DNA of 64,000 nucleotides from Pandoraea terrae (GTDB lineage: Bacteria; Pseudomonadota; Gammaproteobacteria; Burkholderiales; Burkholderiaceae): positions 124,001 through 188,000 of the forward strand of contig NZ_CABPRZ010000002.1 in NCBI RefSeq assembly GCF_902459695.1. The letters are read 5' to 3'. Positions 18,161 to 26,756 of this stretch are shown here, piece by piece. Made by a program: the position numbers and the translations under genes. Under the pieces are notes generated by a model, which was not told the origin of the DNA, made no database searches, and saw only the letters and a program-made list of their open reading frames with translations. Within the stretch, counting starts at the first letter, position 1. Each line of letters starts with the position of its first letter.

Positions 18161-19552
18161 TTATCCGCTTTTGTCGGACTTGCCGGCTGCCGCGGCGAAA
18201 CGGGCCAGGAACCGGTCAATCATGAACGGCTCGGCCTGTCGGTCCTCGGCATTCTCCTTGCGCCGAATCGCATTGCGCACCAACAGCGAACCGAGATAGC
18301 GCACCGGCTCCGGCGGGAAATATCCGCGCGGGCCCGTCGCGAGCCCGGAACGCGTCCATGCATTGTCCTCGCCCAACGCCAGCGATGACAGGAGTTGGCC
18401 GCCCATGTAGCTGGGCGCGACGCCGTTGCCCGAATAACCGAAACCATACGAGATCGCCCGGTTGCCATTCAGGTAGCCAAAGAACGGGAAGCCGGTGACG
18501 GACCGATCCGACGGCCCATTCCAGCTGGCGATGACCGGCACGTCGCCCAGAGACGGAAAAAACGCCCGCAGGCTTTGCGTCAGCATGGCCTCGTAGGGCG
18601 AGCGCTGATTGAACACCGGTGCGATGCGGCCGCGATAGGAGAAGGTATTGCCGCCCTTGCCCAGCATCAGGCGCCCATCACAGGTCGTTCGGTAGTAATA
18701 CACGAACGTGCGCGAGTCCAGCACGGAGGTCCCGTGATTCATTCCGATGGCCGCCAGGCGCTCAGGACAACGATCGGTCATGATCATGTCGCTCGACACG
18801 ATCGCCACCGAGCGCTCGAACTGCGAGAACAGGCTCGGCATCCATGCATTGAGCGCCAGCACGACATGGCCGGCTTCAACCCGGCCTGCCGGCGTGACCA
18901 CGGCCGGTCGGGCCGCATCGATCAACGACAGCATCGGCGTACGCTCATGGATCTCGATGCCCTCACGTAGCGCAACGCGGCGCAGTCCGCGTACGAGCTT
19001 GCCCGGATGCACGGTGCCCGCCATGGGCGAGAAAAAGCCCGAAAGGTTTCGTGCGGACCCGGACCGGGCGGCGACCTCGGCTACGCAAAGCCGCGTCCAG
19101 GTATTGAGGTTCCGGCGCTGCAGCGCTTGAATCACCGGTTCCAGCTGGCCTTCCTGCGCCGGGTTGGTGGCCGTATAAAGCGTACCGTCAAGCCGGAGGT
19201 CGGCATCGATACTGTGCTGGCGGCAAAAATCGGCAATGCTTTGGACCGCCGCCTCTGACGCGCGAACCAGACGTACCGCTTCGGTCTCGCCAAACAACCG
19301 CGCCAACGTGAAGAATTTGGTGGACCAGGTCAACATGCACCCGCCGTTGCGGCCGCTCGCGCCCGCCCCGCAGAGATCGGCTTCAAGTACGGTGATCTTC
19401 AGTGACGGTCGCTTGCGCTTGAGTTGCAGGGCCGTCCACAACCCGGTGAAACCGCCTCCTACAATGCAAATGTCGGCCTGCTTGACGCCGCACAATGCGG
19501 GGGCGAGGTCCGTGTCACCGATGAGGGCTTGTTCCAGCCAGAAGGGACGCAT
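18161..19552 (-). CDS. FAD-dependent oxidoreductase, DAO family (PuuB-like)
   Basis: A 463-residue flavoenzyme of the D-amino-acid-oxidase fold. The dinucleotide motif is ADICIVGGGFTGLWTALQL near residue 27, followed by LEADLCGAGASGRNGGCM, the conserved flavin-ribityl segment of gamma-glutamylputrescine oxidase-like enzymes. The C-terminal GYSGNGVAPSYMGGQLL is the second FAD contact. It probably oxidises an amine or imino/amino acid in the cytoplasm. A CGGAG ribosome site precedes ATG 19552. It is divergent from the E1-E2 operon, and the substrate is unknown. Confidence 0.85.
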   Translation of the reverse strand: MRPFWLEQALIGDTDLAPALCGVKQADICIVGGGFTGLWTALQLKRKRPSLKITVLEADLCGAGASGRNGGCMLTWSTKFFTLARLFGETEAVRLVRASEAAVQSIADFCRQHSIDADLRLDGTLYTATNPAQEGQLEPVIQALQRRNLNTWTRLCVAEVAARSGSARNLSGFFSPMAGTVHPGKLVRGLRRVALREGIEIHERTPMLSLIDAARPAVVTPAGRVEAGHVVLALNAWMPSLFSQFERSVAIVSSDMIMTDRCPERLAAIGMNHGTSVLDSRTFVYYYRTTCDGRLMLGKGGNTFSYRGRIAPVFNQRSPYEAMLTQSLRAFFPSLGDVPVIASWNGPSDRSVTGFPFFGYLNGNRAISYGFGYSGNGVAPSYMGGQLLSSLALGEDNAWTRSGLATGPRGYFPPEPVRYLGSLLVRNAIRRKENAEDRQAEPFMIDRFLARFAAAAGKSDKSG

Positions 19553-19975
19553 GGTTGCTCCGGGAGTTGACAGAAAAGGTCACACCCAGAATACAACAAT
19601 TTGCATCACAATGCCAATAAATGCCTCATCAAGGTCGCAAGCCAATGGGGCGCGACTTTCAGCAGTCCCGCAGCGCCGACCAGGCAAATCGTCGTTTTCC
19701 GTGTCTCGCTCTGCCCATCACCAAACTGCCCGCCCAACTAAATATGTGCGACGTCATCCTTGAATCCGTGCTGACCGCCCAATGCGCTCAATCGGGAGAC
19801 TGTGCGAGGCACAAGTACGTGACAGATGCGTCCCCACCCCACGCCCTTGACCTACACTAATACCTGAGCCGCCTCACTCCCAGTGAACCCGACGCTGCCC
19901 GGCGATCCCGGCAGCGAGCGCTCCGCCCGACTCATCGACGTTGCCGGCGGAGGTTTTGGCAAGAAGGAGCTGGTC
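19553..19975. other. Divergent intergenic region, FAD oxidase / E1 alpha
   Basis: This is 423 bp between two divergent genes. I see no convincing gene, palindrome or terminator. It must hold both promoters. A GTG at 19883 in frame with E1 alpha exists, but the region upstream of 19976 lacks coding character and a ribosome site for that start. Confidence 0.5.
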
Positions 19976-21052
19976 ATGGTCACCACTGTTGCAAGTTATG
20001 CAACCGAATACACGCAGGTGCTCGACCCCCAGGGCGAGCCGGTCGCGCCTTTGCCGGAATTCGCGCAGGCGCCCGAGACGCTCAAAGCTTTGTACCGCGC
20101 CATGGTGCTCACGCGTCAGTTCGACGCCAAGGCCATTGCCCTGCAGCGTACCGGCAAAATCGGCACCTTCGCCTCGTCACTCGGTCAGGAGGCGGTCGGC
20201 GTCGGCGTCGCCAGCGCCATGCGCCCCGAAGACGTTCTGTTGCCCTCTTACCGCGAACACGGTGCGCAGTTCGTGCGCGGCGTCACGATGACCGAGAGCC
20301 TCCTGTATTGGGGCGGCGACGAACGCGGCAGCAATTTTGCGGCGGCGCGTCACGATTTCCCCAACTGCGTGCCGATCGGCACCCAGGTCTGCCATGCGAC
20401 GGGCGCGGCCCGCGCCTTTCAACTTCGCGGCGAGGCACGCGTGGCCGTGTGCATCATGGGCGACGGCGCCACCTCGAAAGGCGATTTCTATGAAGGCATC
20501 AACATGGCGGGTGTCTGGCAAGTGCCATTGGTCGTCGTCGTCAACAACAACCAGTGGGCGATCTCGCTGCCCCGCCATCGCCAGACTGCCGCACAGACCC
20601 TCGCGCAGAAGGCCCTCTCGGCAGGCATCCCGGGCCTGCAAGTCGACGGCAACGACGTGATCGCCGTACGCCAGGCGGCCGACGAAGCGCTCGACAAGGC
20701 GCGCAACGGCCACGGCCCGGCGCTGATTGAAGCCATCACCTACCGGCTCGGCGACCACACCACCGCCGACGATGCCTCGCGCTATCGCGACAACGACGCC
20801 GTCAAGGCGCAATGGGTCCTGGAGCCCGTCGTGCGCCTGCGCAATTATCTCGTCAAGCGAGGGCTGTGGGACGCCGCCCAGGAAGAAGCATGGCTCAAGC
20901 ATTGCACGCAGGCCGTCGCGCAAGCCGTCGACGACTACCTCGCCGCGCCGGCGCCGGAGACTGCCGCGATGTTCGAGCATCTCTACGCCGCGCTGCCCGA
21001 CACGTTGCGCGCGCAACTGGCAAGCGCACAGCATTTCGCCCCTCGCTCGTGA
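19976..21052 (+). CDS. pdhA: 2-oxoacid (pyruvate) dehydrogenase E1 component, alpha subunit
   Basis: This is the thiamine-diphosphate subunit of an alpha2beta2 2-oxoacid dehydrogenase, 358 residues. The ThDP/Mg motif is GDGATSKGDFYEGINMAG ending in VVNNNQWA, and the phosphorylation-loop-like YRLGDHTTADDASRYR follows. ATG 19976 is preceded by AAGGAG at ideal spacing, so it is preferred to GTG 19883. The protein decarboxylates a 2-oxo acid. Pyruvate is the default reading, but branched-chain oxo acids or acetoin are possible because no E3 gene or substrate clue is present. Confidence 0.88.
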   Translation: MVTTVASYATEYTQVLDPQGEPVAPLPEFAQAPETLKALYRAMVLTRQFDAKAIALQRTGKIGTFASSLGQEAVGVGVASAMRPEDVLLPSYREHGAQFVRGVTMTESLLYWGGDERGSNFAAARHDFPNCVPIGTQVCHATGAARAFQLRGEARVAVCIMGDGATSKGDFYEGINMAGVWQVPLVVVVNNNQWAISLPRHRQTAAQTLAQKALSAGIPGLQVDGNDVIAVRQAADEALDKARNGHGPALIEAITYRLGDHTTADDASRYRDNDAVKAQWVLEPVVRLRNYLVKRGLWDAAQEEAWLKHCTQAVAQAVDDYLAAPAPETAAMFEHLYAALPDTLRAQLASAQHFAPRS

Positions 21053-21059
21053 GTTCATC

Positions 21060-22040
21060 ATGGCCGAAATCAACCTTGTGGAAGCGGTCAACCAGGCGCT
21101 TGCCCATGCACTGGAGCACGATCCCGATGTGGTCCTGCTCGGTGAAGACATCGGTGTCGACGGCGGCGTGTTTCGCGCCACCGTAGGCCTGCAGGCTCGC
21201 TTCGGCGACCAGCGCGTCATGGATTCCCCGCTGGCGGAAACCGGCATTGCGGGTGTTGCCGTCGGCATGGCGGCGATGGGGCTCAAACCCGTCGCCGAAA
21301 TCCAGTTCGCGGGCTTCGTCTATCCGACGATCGACCACATCCTCAATCATGCAGCGCGATTGCGGCACCGTACCCGCGGCCGAATGTCCTGCCCCATGGT
21401 GTTGCGCACGCCCTGCGGTGCAGGCATCCACGCGCCGGAGCATCACTCGGAAAGCCCGGAAGCACTGTTCGCGCACATCCCGGGGTTGCGGGTGGTTGTG
21501 CCGTCTACGCCTGCGCGCGCCTACGGCCTGCTGCTGGCTGCAATTCGTGACCCCGACCCGGTGATCTTTCTCGAGCCGACGCGCCTGTACCGGCTGTTCC
21601 GCCAGGAAGTCGCCGACGACGGCGAGGCCCTGCCGCTCGACGTGTGTTTTACACAGCGCAGCGGCAACGACGTGACACTGGTGAGCTGGGGTGCCATGTT
21701 GCAGGAATCGCTGGCGGCGGCCGACGCGCTGGCCGCCGAAGGCATTGAGGCTGAAGTGATCGACGTCGCCACGCTCAAGCCGCTCGACATGCAGACGATT
21801 CTCGACTCGGTCGCCAGGACGGGCCGTTGTGTGATCGTCCACGAAGCGCCGCGCACGGCCGGGTTCGGCGCGGAGATCGCAGCCAACCTCGCCGAAGCCG
21901 GACTGTACTCATTGCAGGCGCCCGTGCAGCGGGTAACGGGATATGACGTGGTGGTGCCGCTGTCGCGCCTCGAGCATGAGTACATGCCGAGCGTCGAACG
22001 CATCGTTGCTGCCGTACGCAAAACGCTGGAATCCGTGTGA
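21060..22040 (+). CDS. pdhB: 2-oxoacid (pyruvate) dehydrogenase E1 component, beta subunit
   Basis: A 326-residue transketolase-like beta subunit beginning MAEINLVEAVNQALAHALEH. LLGEDIGVDGGVFRATVGLQ carries the conserved Glu that activates thiamine. DSPLAETGIAGVAVGMA and the potassium-loop region follow, and the C-terminal swivel domain holds EVIDVATLKPLD. It starts 7 bp after the alpha subunit and precedes E2, so the three form one operon. Confidence 0.92.
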   Translation: MAEINLVEAVNQALAHALEHDPDVVLLGEDIGVDGGVFRATVGLQARFGDQRVMDSPLAETGIAGVAVGMAAMGLKPVAEIQFAGFVYPTIDHILNHAARLRHRTRGRMSCPMVLRTPCGAGIHAPEHHSESPEALFAHIPGLRVVVPSTPARAYGLLLAAIRDPDPVIFLEPTRLYRLFRQEVADDGEALPLDVCFTQRSGNDVTLVSWGAMLQESLAAADALAAEGIEAEVIDVATLKPLDMQTILDSVARTGRCVIVHEAPRTAGFGAEIAANLAEAGLYSLQAPVQRVTGYDVVVPLSRLEHEYMPSVERIVAAVRKTLESV

Positions 22041-22075
22041 ACCCGCCTGGGTCGACCCGAGCCGAAGGAGCCGCG

Positions 22076-23179
22076 ATGAAAATCTTCAAGCTGCCCGACC
22101 TGGGCGAAGGACTGCAGGAAGCCGAAATCGTCACATGGCATGTCAAGGAAGACGACACCGTCGTGGTCGACCAGCCACTGCTTTCCGTCGAGACCGCCAA
22201 GGCCATTGTCGAAATTCCGTCGCCGTACGCGGGCCGCATTGCCAAGCGGTATGGCAAGGTCGGGGAGCTCGTGCACCTGGGCGCGCCGCTGGTCGGATTC
22301 GAAGGCGCAGGCGAGGATGCCGACGCGGGCACGCTGGTCGGTGCGATGAAAGTCGGCACGCAGGTCGTGGCCGAGACGCCGGCGTCCCTTGGGCATGGCG
22401 GCGCGGGGGTCAAGGCGGTGCCGGCCGTCCGTGCGCTTGCGCGCCAGCTCGATGTCGACCTGTCGATGGTCACGCCTTCGGGGCCCGACGGCGTGATCAC
22501 GGCCGCCGACGTTCGGCGTGTCGCCAAGACCTTGGCCGACGTCGGCCCGGCCGAGACGCTGCGCGGTGTGCGGCGAGCGATGGCCCAGAACATGGCGCGG
22601 GCGCAGAGCGAGGTGGCCGCGGCCACCGTCATCGACGACGCCGATATCCACGCGTGGCCGCCCGGCACCGATATCACGATCCGGCTCGTGCGCGCCCTGG
22701 TGGCGGGATGCCGCGCGGAACCGGCGCTCAACGCCTGGTACGAAGGCCACACGGGGCGGCGCCATGTGCTCGACCACATCGACGTGGGCATCGCCGTCGA
22801 CCTGCCCGAGGGGTTGTTCGTGCCCGTGCTGCGCAACGTCGGCAATCGCGACGCGGCCGACTTGCGGCGCGGCCTCGATTTGATGCGGGCCGACATCCGG
22901 GCCCGCAAGATCGCGCCGGAGGAACTGCGCGGCAACACCATCACGCTATCGAATTTCGGCATGATCGCCGGCAAGTACGCCGCCCCGATCGTGGTGCCGC
23001 CCACGGTGGCGATCCTTGGCGCTGGCAGGATCCACGAACAGGTCGTGGCCGTGGACGGGGCCCCTGCCGTACACCGCGTGCTGCCGTTGTCGCTGACCTT
23101 CGACCACCGGGTGGTCACGGGCGGCGAAGCGGCGCGATTTCTCGCGGCCGTGATCGCCGACCTGGTGCTGCCAACCTGA
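22076..23179 (+). CDS. pdhC: Dihydrolipoamide acyltransferase (E2), single lipoyl domain, HxxxTG variant
   Basis: The E2 core and swinging arm of the complex, 367 residues. Residues 1-80 are one lipoyl domain (lipoyl Lys in SVETAKAIVEIPS). A peripheral-subunit-binding domain follows at about 115-150 (AVPAVRALARQLDVD to GVITAADVRR), then the catalytic domain. The C-terminal active site reads DHRVVTGGEAARFL, with Thr where the classical HxxxDG motif has Asp. ATG 22076 has AAGGAG five bases upstream. No E3 follows, so dihydrolipoamide dehydrogenase must come from elsewhere. Confidence 0.9.
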   Translation: MKIFKLPDLGEGLQEAEIVTWHVKEDDTVVVDQPLLSVETAKAIVEIPSPYAGRIAKRYGKVGELVHLGAPLVGFEGAGEDADAGTLVGAMKVGTQVVAETPASLGHGGAGVKAVPAVRALARQLDVDLSMVTPSGPDGVITAADVRRVAKTLADVGPAETLRGVRRAMAQNMARAQSEVAAATVIDDADIHAWPPGTDITIRLVRALVAGCRAEPALNAWYEGHTGRRHVLDHIDVGIAVDLPEGLFVPVLRNVGNRDAADLRRGLDLMRADIRARKIAPEELRGNTITLSNFGMIAGKYAAPIVVPPTVAILGAGRIHEQVVAVDGAPAVHRVLPLSLTFDHRVVTGGEAARFLAAVIADLVLPT

Positions 23180-23185
23180 GCGCCG

Positions 23186-23725
23186 TTACGGGCGGGTGTC
23201 CGCATCCGGCTTGGACCGGTGCCGCGTTGCGTGGGCTTCGTGGCGCCTGTCGTTCCGGGACAGTATCGGCGTTTGCCGGCGGCGGCGCCCCGTGACGATG
23301 TGCCAGAACAGCAGCGGTGGCGTGCCGAATCCGGCGATCCAATGCCCCCATTCCGTTACGCTGCGAACGGCATCGCCGCCGAAGTAGTACAAGCCGTATC
23401 CGGTCACCGCAAGCATACCGAAGACCAAGGCCGTGACCCCTCCGGCCAGGCGGTTCCGGCGGTTATGCCAACCGTGCAGCATGTGACCATGGAGCATCGT
23501 CCCCGCAAAATAGAGGATTCCCATGGCGGCGGCCCCATGGAGTTTCATCGCCCACGGCTCAAGCGGGCTGGGCATCGCGTCGTCCACACGCGTCATATGC
23601 ACGTAAAGCCAAAGCGTGCCGGTCGCGAATAACGCGGCGATGATCAAATACAAGGCGTAACGCCTGACAGCACCGAGTCGCAATGACGGCCTGAGGTGCC
23701 TGGATGAATGGGGAGGAGATTGCAT
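23186..23725 (-). CDS. Four-helix membrane protein, cytochrome b-like, His-rich
   Basis: A 179-residue inner-membrane protein with about four hydrophobic helices (near 24-43, 58-80, 94-115 and 127-145). Histidines cluster at membrane faces (KLHGAAAMG, MLHGHMLHGWHN, WGHWIAGF, LLFWHIVTG), as in small b-type cytochromes that hold haem between helices. The tail is basic and histidine-rich. I do not recognise a named family with certainty. It lies 6 bp after apbE and is the last gene of a group with an FMN-binding protein, so a role as membrane electron donor is plausible. Confidence 0.7.
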   Translation of the reverse strand: MQSPPHSSRHLRPSLRLGAVRRYALYLIIAALFATGTLWLYVHMTRVDDAMPSPLEPWAMKLHGAAAMGILYFAGTMLHGHMLHGWHNRRNRLAGGVTALVFGMLAVTGYGLYYFGGDAVRSVTEWGHWIAGFGTPPLLFWHIVTGRRRRQTPILSRNDRRHEAHATRHRSKPDADTRP

Positions 23726-23731
23726 AACGCG

Positions 23732-24577
23732 TCAAGGGCCGGCGAAGCGGTAGAAGACCACGCGCGCGCGGTGGCGGTCAAGCAGCGGGTGGCTTGTCGC
23801 CCGCACAGCAAGCACAAATTTCGTCAGTGCGTCGGCCATCATGCAACTTGGCGCGATGATACTCGCGCCCTCCCCCAGCGGCAACGGCAAGCGCGTTACC
23901 CCGTCAATCAGTGCCGATACGGCGCTCGTGCCCTTCGCATTGAGGCCGCTCGTCGCGGAACTGGCCAGGGCCGCGTTGAGGAGCGAGGTTGCCGATCCGA
24001 TGCGTCCCGGGTCAGCCGGGTCTCGCAAATGAATCGTTGCCGGTGTCTCACCGTGGTGGCGCAGATCGCCGCCCGCGTTGACCAGCGCATCGGCCACGCC
24101 GTATTGGGCGAGAACCGCCGTCGCCCGATCGACGGCGTAGCCCTTGGCGATGCCGCCCAGATCGATCAGGCAGTCCATGCTTTTGACCACCAGATCGCCT
24201 TCCAATGACCACGGGTCTGCCGGGGTGTCGCCGGAAAGCGGAACGACATTTTGCGCGGCGGCGGGCAGCAAGCCCGATTGCACCAATTCGCGCGCCACGG
24301 TGCAGTCGAAAACGCCCTGCGATTCGACGGATAAACACCGTGCCGCGCGCAACACTTCCGCCGTGCGCGAATCGACCCGGGTCGGGGCACCCACCGCCGC
24401 ACGATTGATGCGACTGACATCGCTTTCGCTATCATGAAAACTCATGAGCCGATGTACGGTCGCCAATTCCGCGAAGGCGCTCGCGAGTGCCCTTTGGGCA
24501 TGCTGCGCATCTTCAGCCCTCACGGCGATATCGACGAGCGTGCCCAGCAGCGGCTTGGCGCGGCGGACGATCGACAT
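23732..24577 (-). CDS. apbE: FAD:protein FMN transferase
   Basis: An ApbE-family enzyme of 281 residues that attaches FMN through a phosphoester to Thr/Ser of target proteins using FAD and Mg2+. Recognisable blocks are LLGTLVDIAVRA at the start, FHDSESDVSRINR, IDLGGIAKGYAVDRA, ALVNAGGDLRHHG, and the C-terminal APSCMMADALTKFVLA with metal-binding Asp. ATG 24577 has AGGAAG upstream; an in-frame start at 24643 would overlap the FMN-binding gene and is less likely. Its natural substrate is probably the adjacent gene product. Confidence 0.9.
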   Translation of the reverse strand: MSIVRRAKPLLGTLVDIAVRAEDAQHAQRALASAFAELATVHRLMSFHDSESDVSRINRAAVGAPTRVDSRTAEVLRAARCLSVESQGVFDCTVARELVQSGLLPAAAQNVVPLSGDTPADPWSLEGDLVVKSMDCLIDLGGIAKGYAVDRATAVLAQYGVADALVNAGGDLRHHGETPATIHLRDPADPGRIGSATSLLNAALASSATSGLNAKGTSAVSALIDGVTRLPLPLGEGASIIAPSCMMADALTKFVLAVRATSHPLLDRHRARVVFYRFAGP

Positions 24578-24605
24578 GCCGGCGACTTCCTGCACCGTCG
24601 GCGCC

Positions 24606-25169
24606 TCAGTGTTTGACAAGCACAAGCTGAACGAAACTCGCAATACGCCTTATCCCGTCAGTCAGGTGAGTACACGAGAGCGTCGCACCGCTGATGTTGT
24701 CGATATCGTTGCCGATACGTAAAGGCGCGCTGGCTGTCTTGCCAAAAAACTGCCTGCGCCATGCCTTCGTGCGCACCTCGCCACCATGTTCTTCGCGATA
24801 CGAGAGAATTTCGACATCCTTGATCGCACCGTCGGTCCCGAATGCGACCGCATAGTTGATCAACTGGAATTTGCCGATGACCGCGTCGGTCACCACGTAA
24901 CCCAATACGGTCTCGCCCTGCATTGCCGCGAATACTTTCCATGAGACGCTATTGATCACGCCGCCGGCATGCGCGGCGATTTCTTTCATCTTGTCAGGCG
25001 TCAACACGACGGGCTGCGGGACGAATGCTGTGGCCTCCGGAAACATCAGCTTTTGCGCATCTGGCGCCGACATGTAGTCGGTCGCAAAAACGGCTGTCGG
25101 AACGAGCGCTGCCGCCGATGCGGCACCAGCCACGATCGCCACCGAAACAGGGAGCGGGTAATAGCGCAT
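24606..25169 (-). CDS. FMN-binding domain protein, covalent flavoprotein
   Basis: A 187-residue exported protein. An N-terminal signal (about 1-29) precedes an FMN-binding domain. DIDNISGATLSCTHLTDGIR near residue 155 matches the ApbE target pattern, with the Thr of SGAT the expected attachment site. GKFQLINYAVAFGTDGAIKD is the usual strand preceding it. The fold is shared with RnfG/NqrC and urocanate-reductase FMN domains. It sits between a porin and apbE, so it is probably a periplasmic one- or two-electron carrier. Confidence 0.88.
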   Translation of the reverse strand: MRYYPLPVSVAIVAGAASAAALVPTAVFATDYMSAPDAQKLMFPEATAFVPQPVVLTPDKMKEIAAHAGGVINSVSWKVFAAMQGETVLGYVVTDAVIGKFQLINYAVAFGTDGAIKDVEILSYREEHGGEVRTKAWRRQFFGKTASAPLRIGNDIDNISGATLSCTHLTDGIRRIASFVQLVLVKH

Positions 25170-25177
25170 GGAATTCC

Positions 25178-26611
25178 TTAGAATTGCAAGCCCAGGCCGA
25201 GATCGATCCGCGAAAAATCACGATTGACCTTGAAGCGCTGGTAGTCGATCTTGAAAACCACCTTCGGGTTCAAATAGAAGTTGGCGCCGATCGTGACAAC
25301 CGTGTCGCGCGGGCTCGGGAACCCGTCCGGCGTCGTGGAGGCACCCGCCGCAATGCCTTCGTAGCTGGCCGCCATGTTGTACCGCTCGTAACGCAGGAAT
25401 GGTGCGACGCGATATTCGCCGCTTTGCCACAGGTTATACGCCGCCTGCGCATACCAGCCATAGAATGACGCCGGCAGCGGGTTGGTCGCCCCAGGGTTCA
25501 ACGCGTTGGCTTCCGCCGTGTGCGTGAACGAACCGTGCGCGTACAGCGCCGAAAAATCCCACTTGCCCGGCTGGTAACGCACGTGCGTTTCCCACAGATT
25601 GACGCGTTCATTATTCGGGACGTCGGGGATGCTGCGGACAACGCCACCCGTGAAATACGACCCGCCGACCGTCAACCCGGGCAGTCCGCGATAGTTCAGC
25701 GCCACGAACTGCGACAACTTCTGCGCATTCGCGCCAGCCAATTCCTGGTGGGTCGCCTGCATTGGCGCCACGCTATTGTTGATGAGTTCCAGTGCCGACT
25801 GATATTGCGGCGACGTGGGAGAGAAATTCCATTTCGACAGATCGAGTCCGGTGGTCAGGCCGACATTCCAACCCAGGCCGAAATCGGTATCACCGTAGAG
25901 TTGCACCCCACCTTCGCGCCAAGTGCTCGGAATAATCAACGTCTCGACGAAATTTCGCTGCACGCCGTAGAAGTTGGTCGGCTCATGATTTTCGTTCAGC
26001 AACCCCGCCGGGATCAGGAACAAGCCCGCTTTCGCGCTGATCTTGTCATTGAATTTGTGGTCGACATAGAACTGCTCGACCTCGAACTCGCCCACGTCGC
26101 TAGCCGACGTGATGGCATGTTCGATTTCGAATTCAGAGTTGAAGCGCGTCTTGTCGTCGAATTGGTAGCCGATGCCGAAAACGGCACGTGCAAGATCCGC
26201 GCGGGTCAAGTCCGAGCGGCGCGTCGGGCGCGCGTAATAGATTTCGCCATAACCCCACAGCGACACGTTCTCCCACGGGCTGATCTTCGCTTGCGCCTGT
26301 TGCGCGGCTTGCGTTGCCGCCGCGACTTCGGTTTGCAGCTGTTGCTGTGTCACGACGGTTTGCTGCGTCTGTTGCGCCGTTTGCTGCTGTTGCGTGGCGA
26401 GCGTTGCATTCTGCTGCTTCATGTCCTGAAGCTGCTGCCTCAGTTCAGCGAGCTGTTGCGACAAGTCGTCGACTTTCGCTTCCAGCTTCTTGACTGTGGC
26501 TGGCGAGGATTTTCCCGATGCGGCGCTGGCCGCGAGCGAAGCGCCCGCGTTGCCGAGCGCCGCGAGAACCAGCAGCGCGCGAGCCGCCAGATTGAACGAC
26601 GTGTACTTCAT
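25178..26611 (-). CDS. Porin with N-terminal coiled coil (OprP/DcaP-like)
   Basis: A 477-residue outer-membrane channel. A signal peptide (1-28) is followed by a Gln-rich coiled coil at about 40-105 (VKKLEAKVDDLSQQLAELRQ onward). A beta-barrel with alternating hydrophobic strands ends in Phe (GLGLQF), the classic outer-membrane insertion signal. ATG 26611 is preceded by AGGGGA. DcaP and related trimeric porins share this coiled-coil plus barrel design and pass anionic solutes. A promoter overlapping a Fur-box-like sequence lies 80-110 bp upstream, so iron starvation probably induces it together with the downstream redox genes. Substrate unknown. Confidence 0.85.
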   Translation of the reverse strand: MKYTSFNLAARALLVLAALGNAGASLAASAASGKSSPATVKKLEAKVDDLSQQLAELRQQLQDMKQQNATLATQQQQTAQQTQQTVVTQQQLQTEVAAATQAAQQAQAKISPWENVSLWGYGEIYYARPTRRSDLTRADLARAVFGIGYQFDDKTRFNSEFEIEHAITSASDVGEFEVEQFYVDHKFNDKISAKAGLFLIPAGLLNENHEPTNFYGVQRNFVETLIIPSTWREGGVQLYGDTDFGLGWNVGLTTGLDLSKWNFSPTSPQYQSALELINNSVAPMQATHQELAGANAQKLSQFVALNYRGLPGLTVGGSYFTGGVVRSIPDVPNNERVNLWETHVRYQPGKWDFSALYAHGSFTHTAEANALNPGATNPLPASFYGWYAQAAYNLWQSGEYRVAPFLRYERYNMAASYEGIAAGASTTPDGFPSPRDTVVTIGANFYLNPKVVFKIDYQRFKVNRDFSRIDLGLGLQF

Positions 26612-26692
26612 TTGTCCCCTGCTCATGATCACTCGTCTCACGACGAAAATAGAATGGATGTCGAAAATGCCACCCATTCCTGACGGCAGGAG

Positions 26693-26721
26693 ATGTTACT
26701 GAGAATTATTTTTATTATCAA
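26693..26721 (-). promoter_or_regulatory. Sigma-70-like promoter of the porin operon
   Basis: On the minus strand TTGATA (26721-26716) and TAACAT (26698-26693) are separated by exactly 17 bp. Five of six and four of six bases match the -35 and -10 consensus. The predicted transcript starts about 75 nt before the porin ATG. Confidence 0.55.
26701..26719. promoter_or_regulatory. Fur-box-like sequence
   Basis: GAGAATTATTTTTATTATC matches 14 of 19 positions of the classical Fur box. It covers the spacer of the predicted porin promoter, ideal for repression by Fe-Fur. It stands in an AT-rich island within otherwise GC-rich DNA. Confidence 0.55.
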
Positions 26722-26756
26722 TATTTTTTTAACTCAGGGGAACTTTTTGAAGGATC

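Noticed and set aside
21521-23205. Two overlapping long minus-strand frames opposite E1 beta and E2
   Set aside because: Both are shadows of the E1/E2 genes with Arg/Ala/Ser-biased translations.
26320-26480. Repetitive GTTGCTG-rich stretch resembling a short repeat array
   Set aside because: It encodes the Gln-rich coiled coil of the porin; units are irregular and in frame, so it is not a CRISPR or tandem repeat locus.
25520-26683. Plus-strand open frame (387 codons) opposite the porin
   Set aside because: The Leu/Arg-rich stretch arises from the porin's Gln-rich coiled-coil codons read backwards; no ribosome site.
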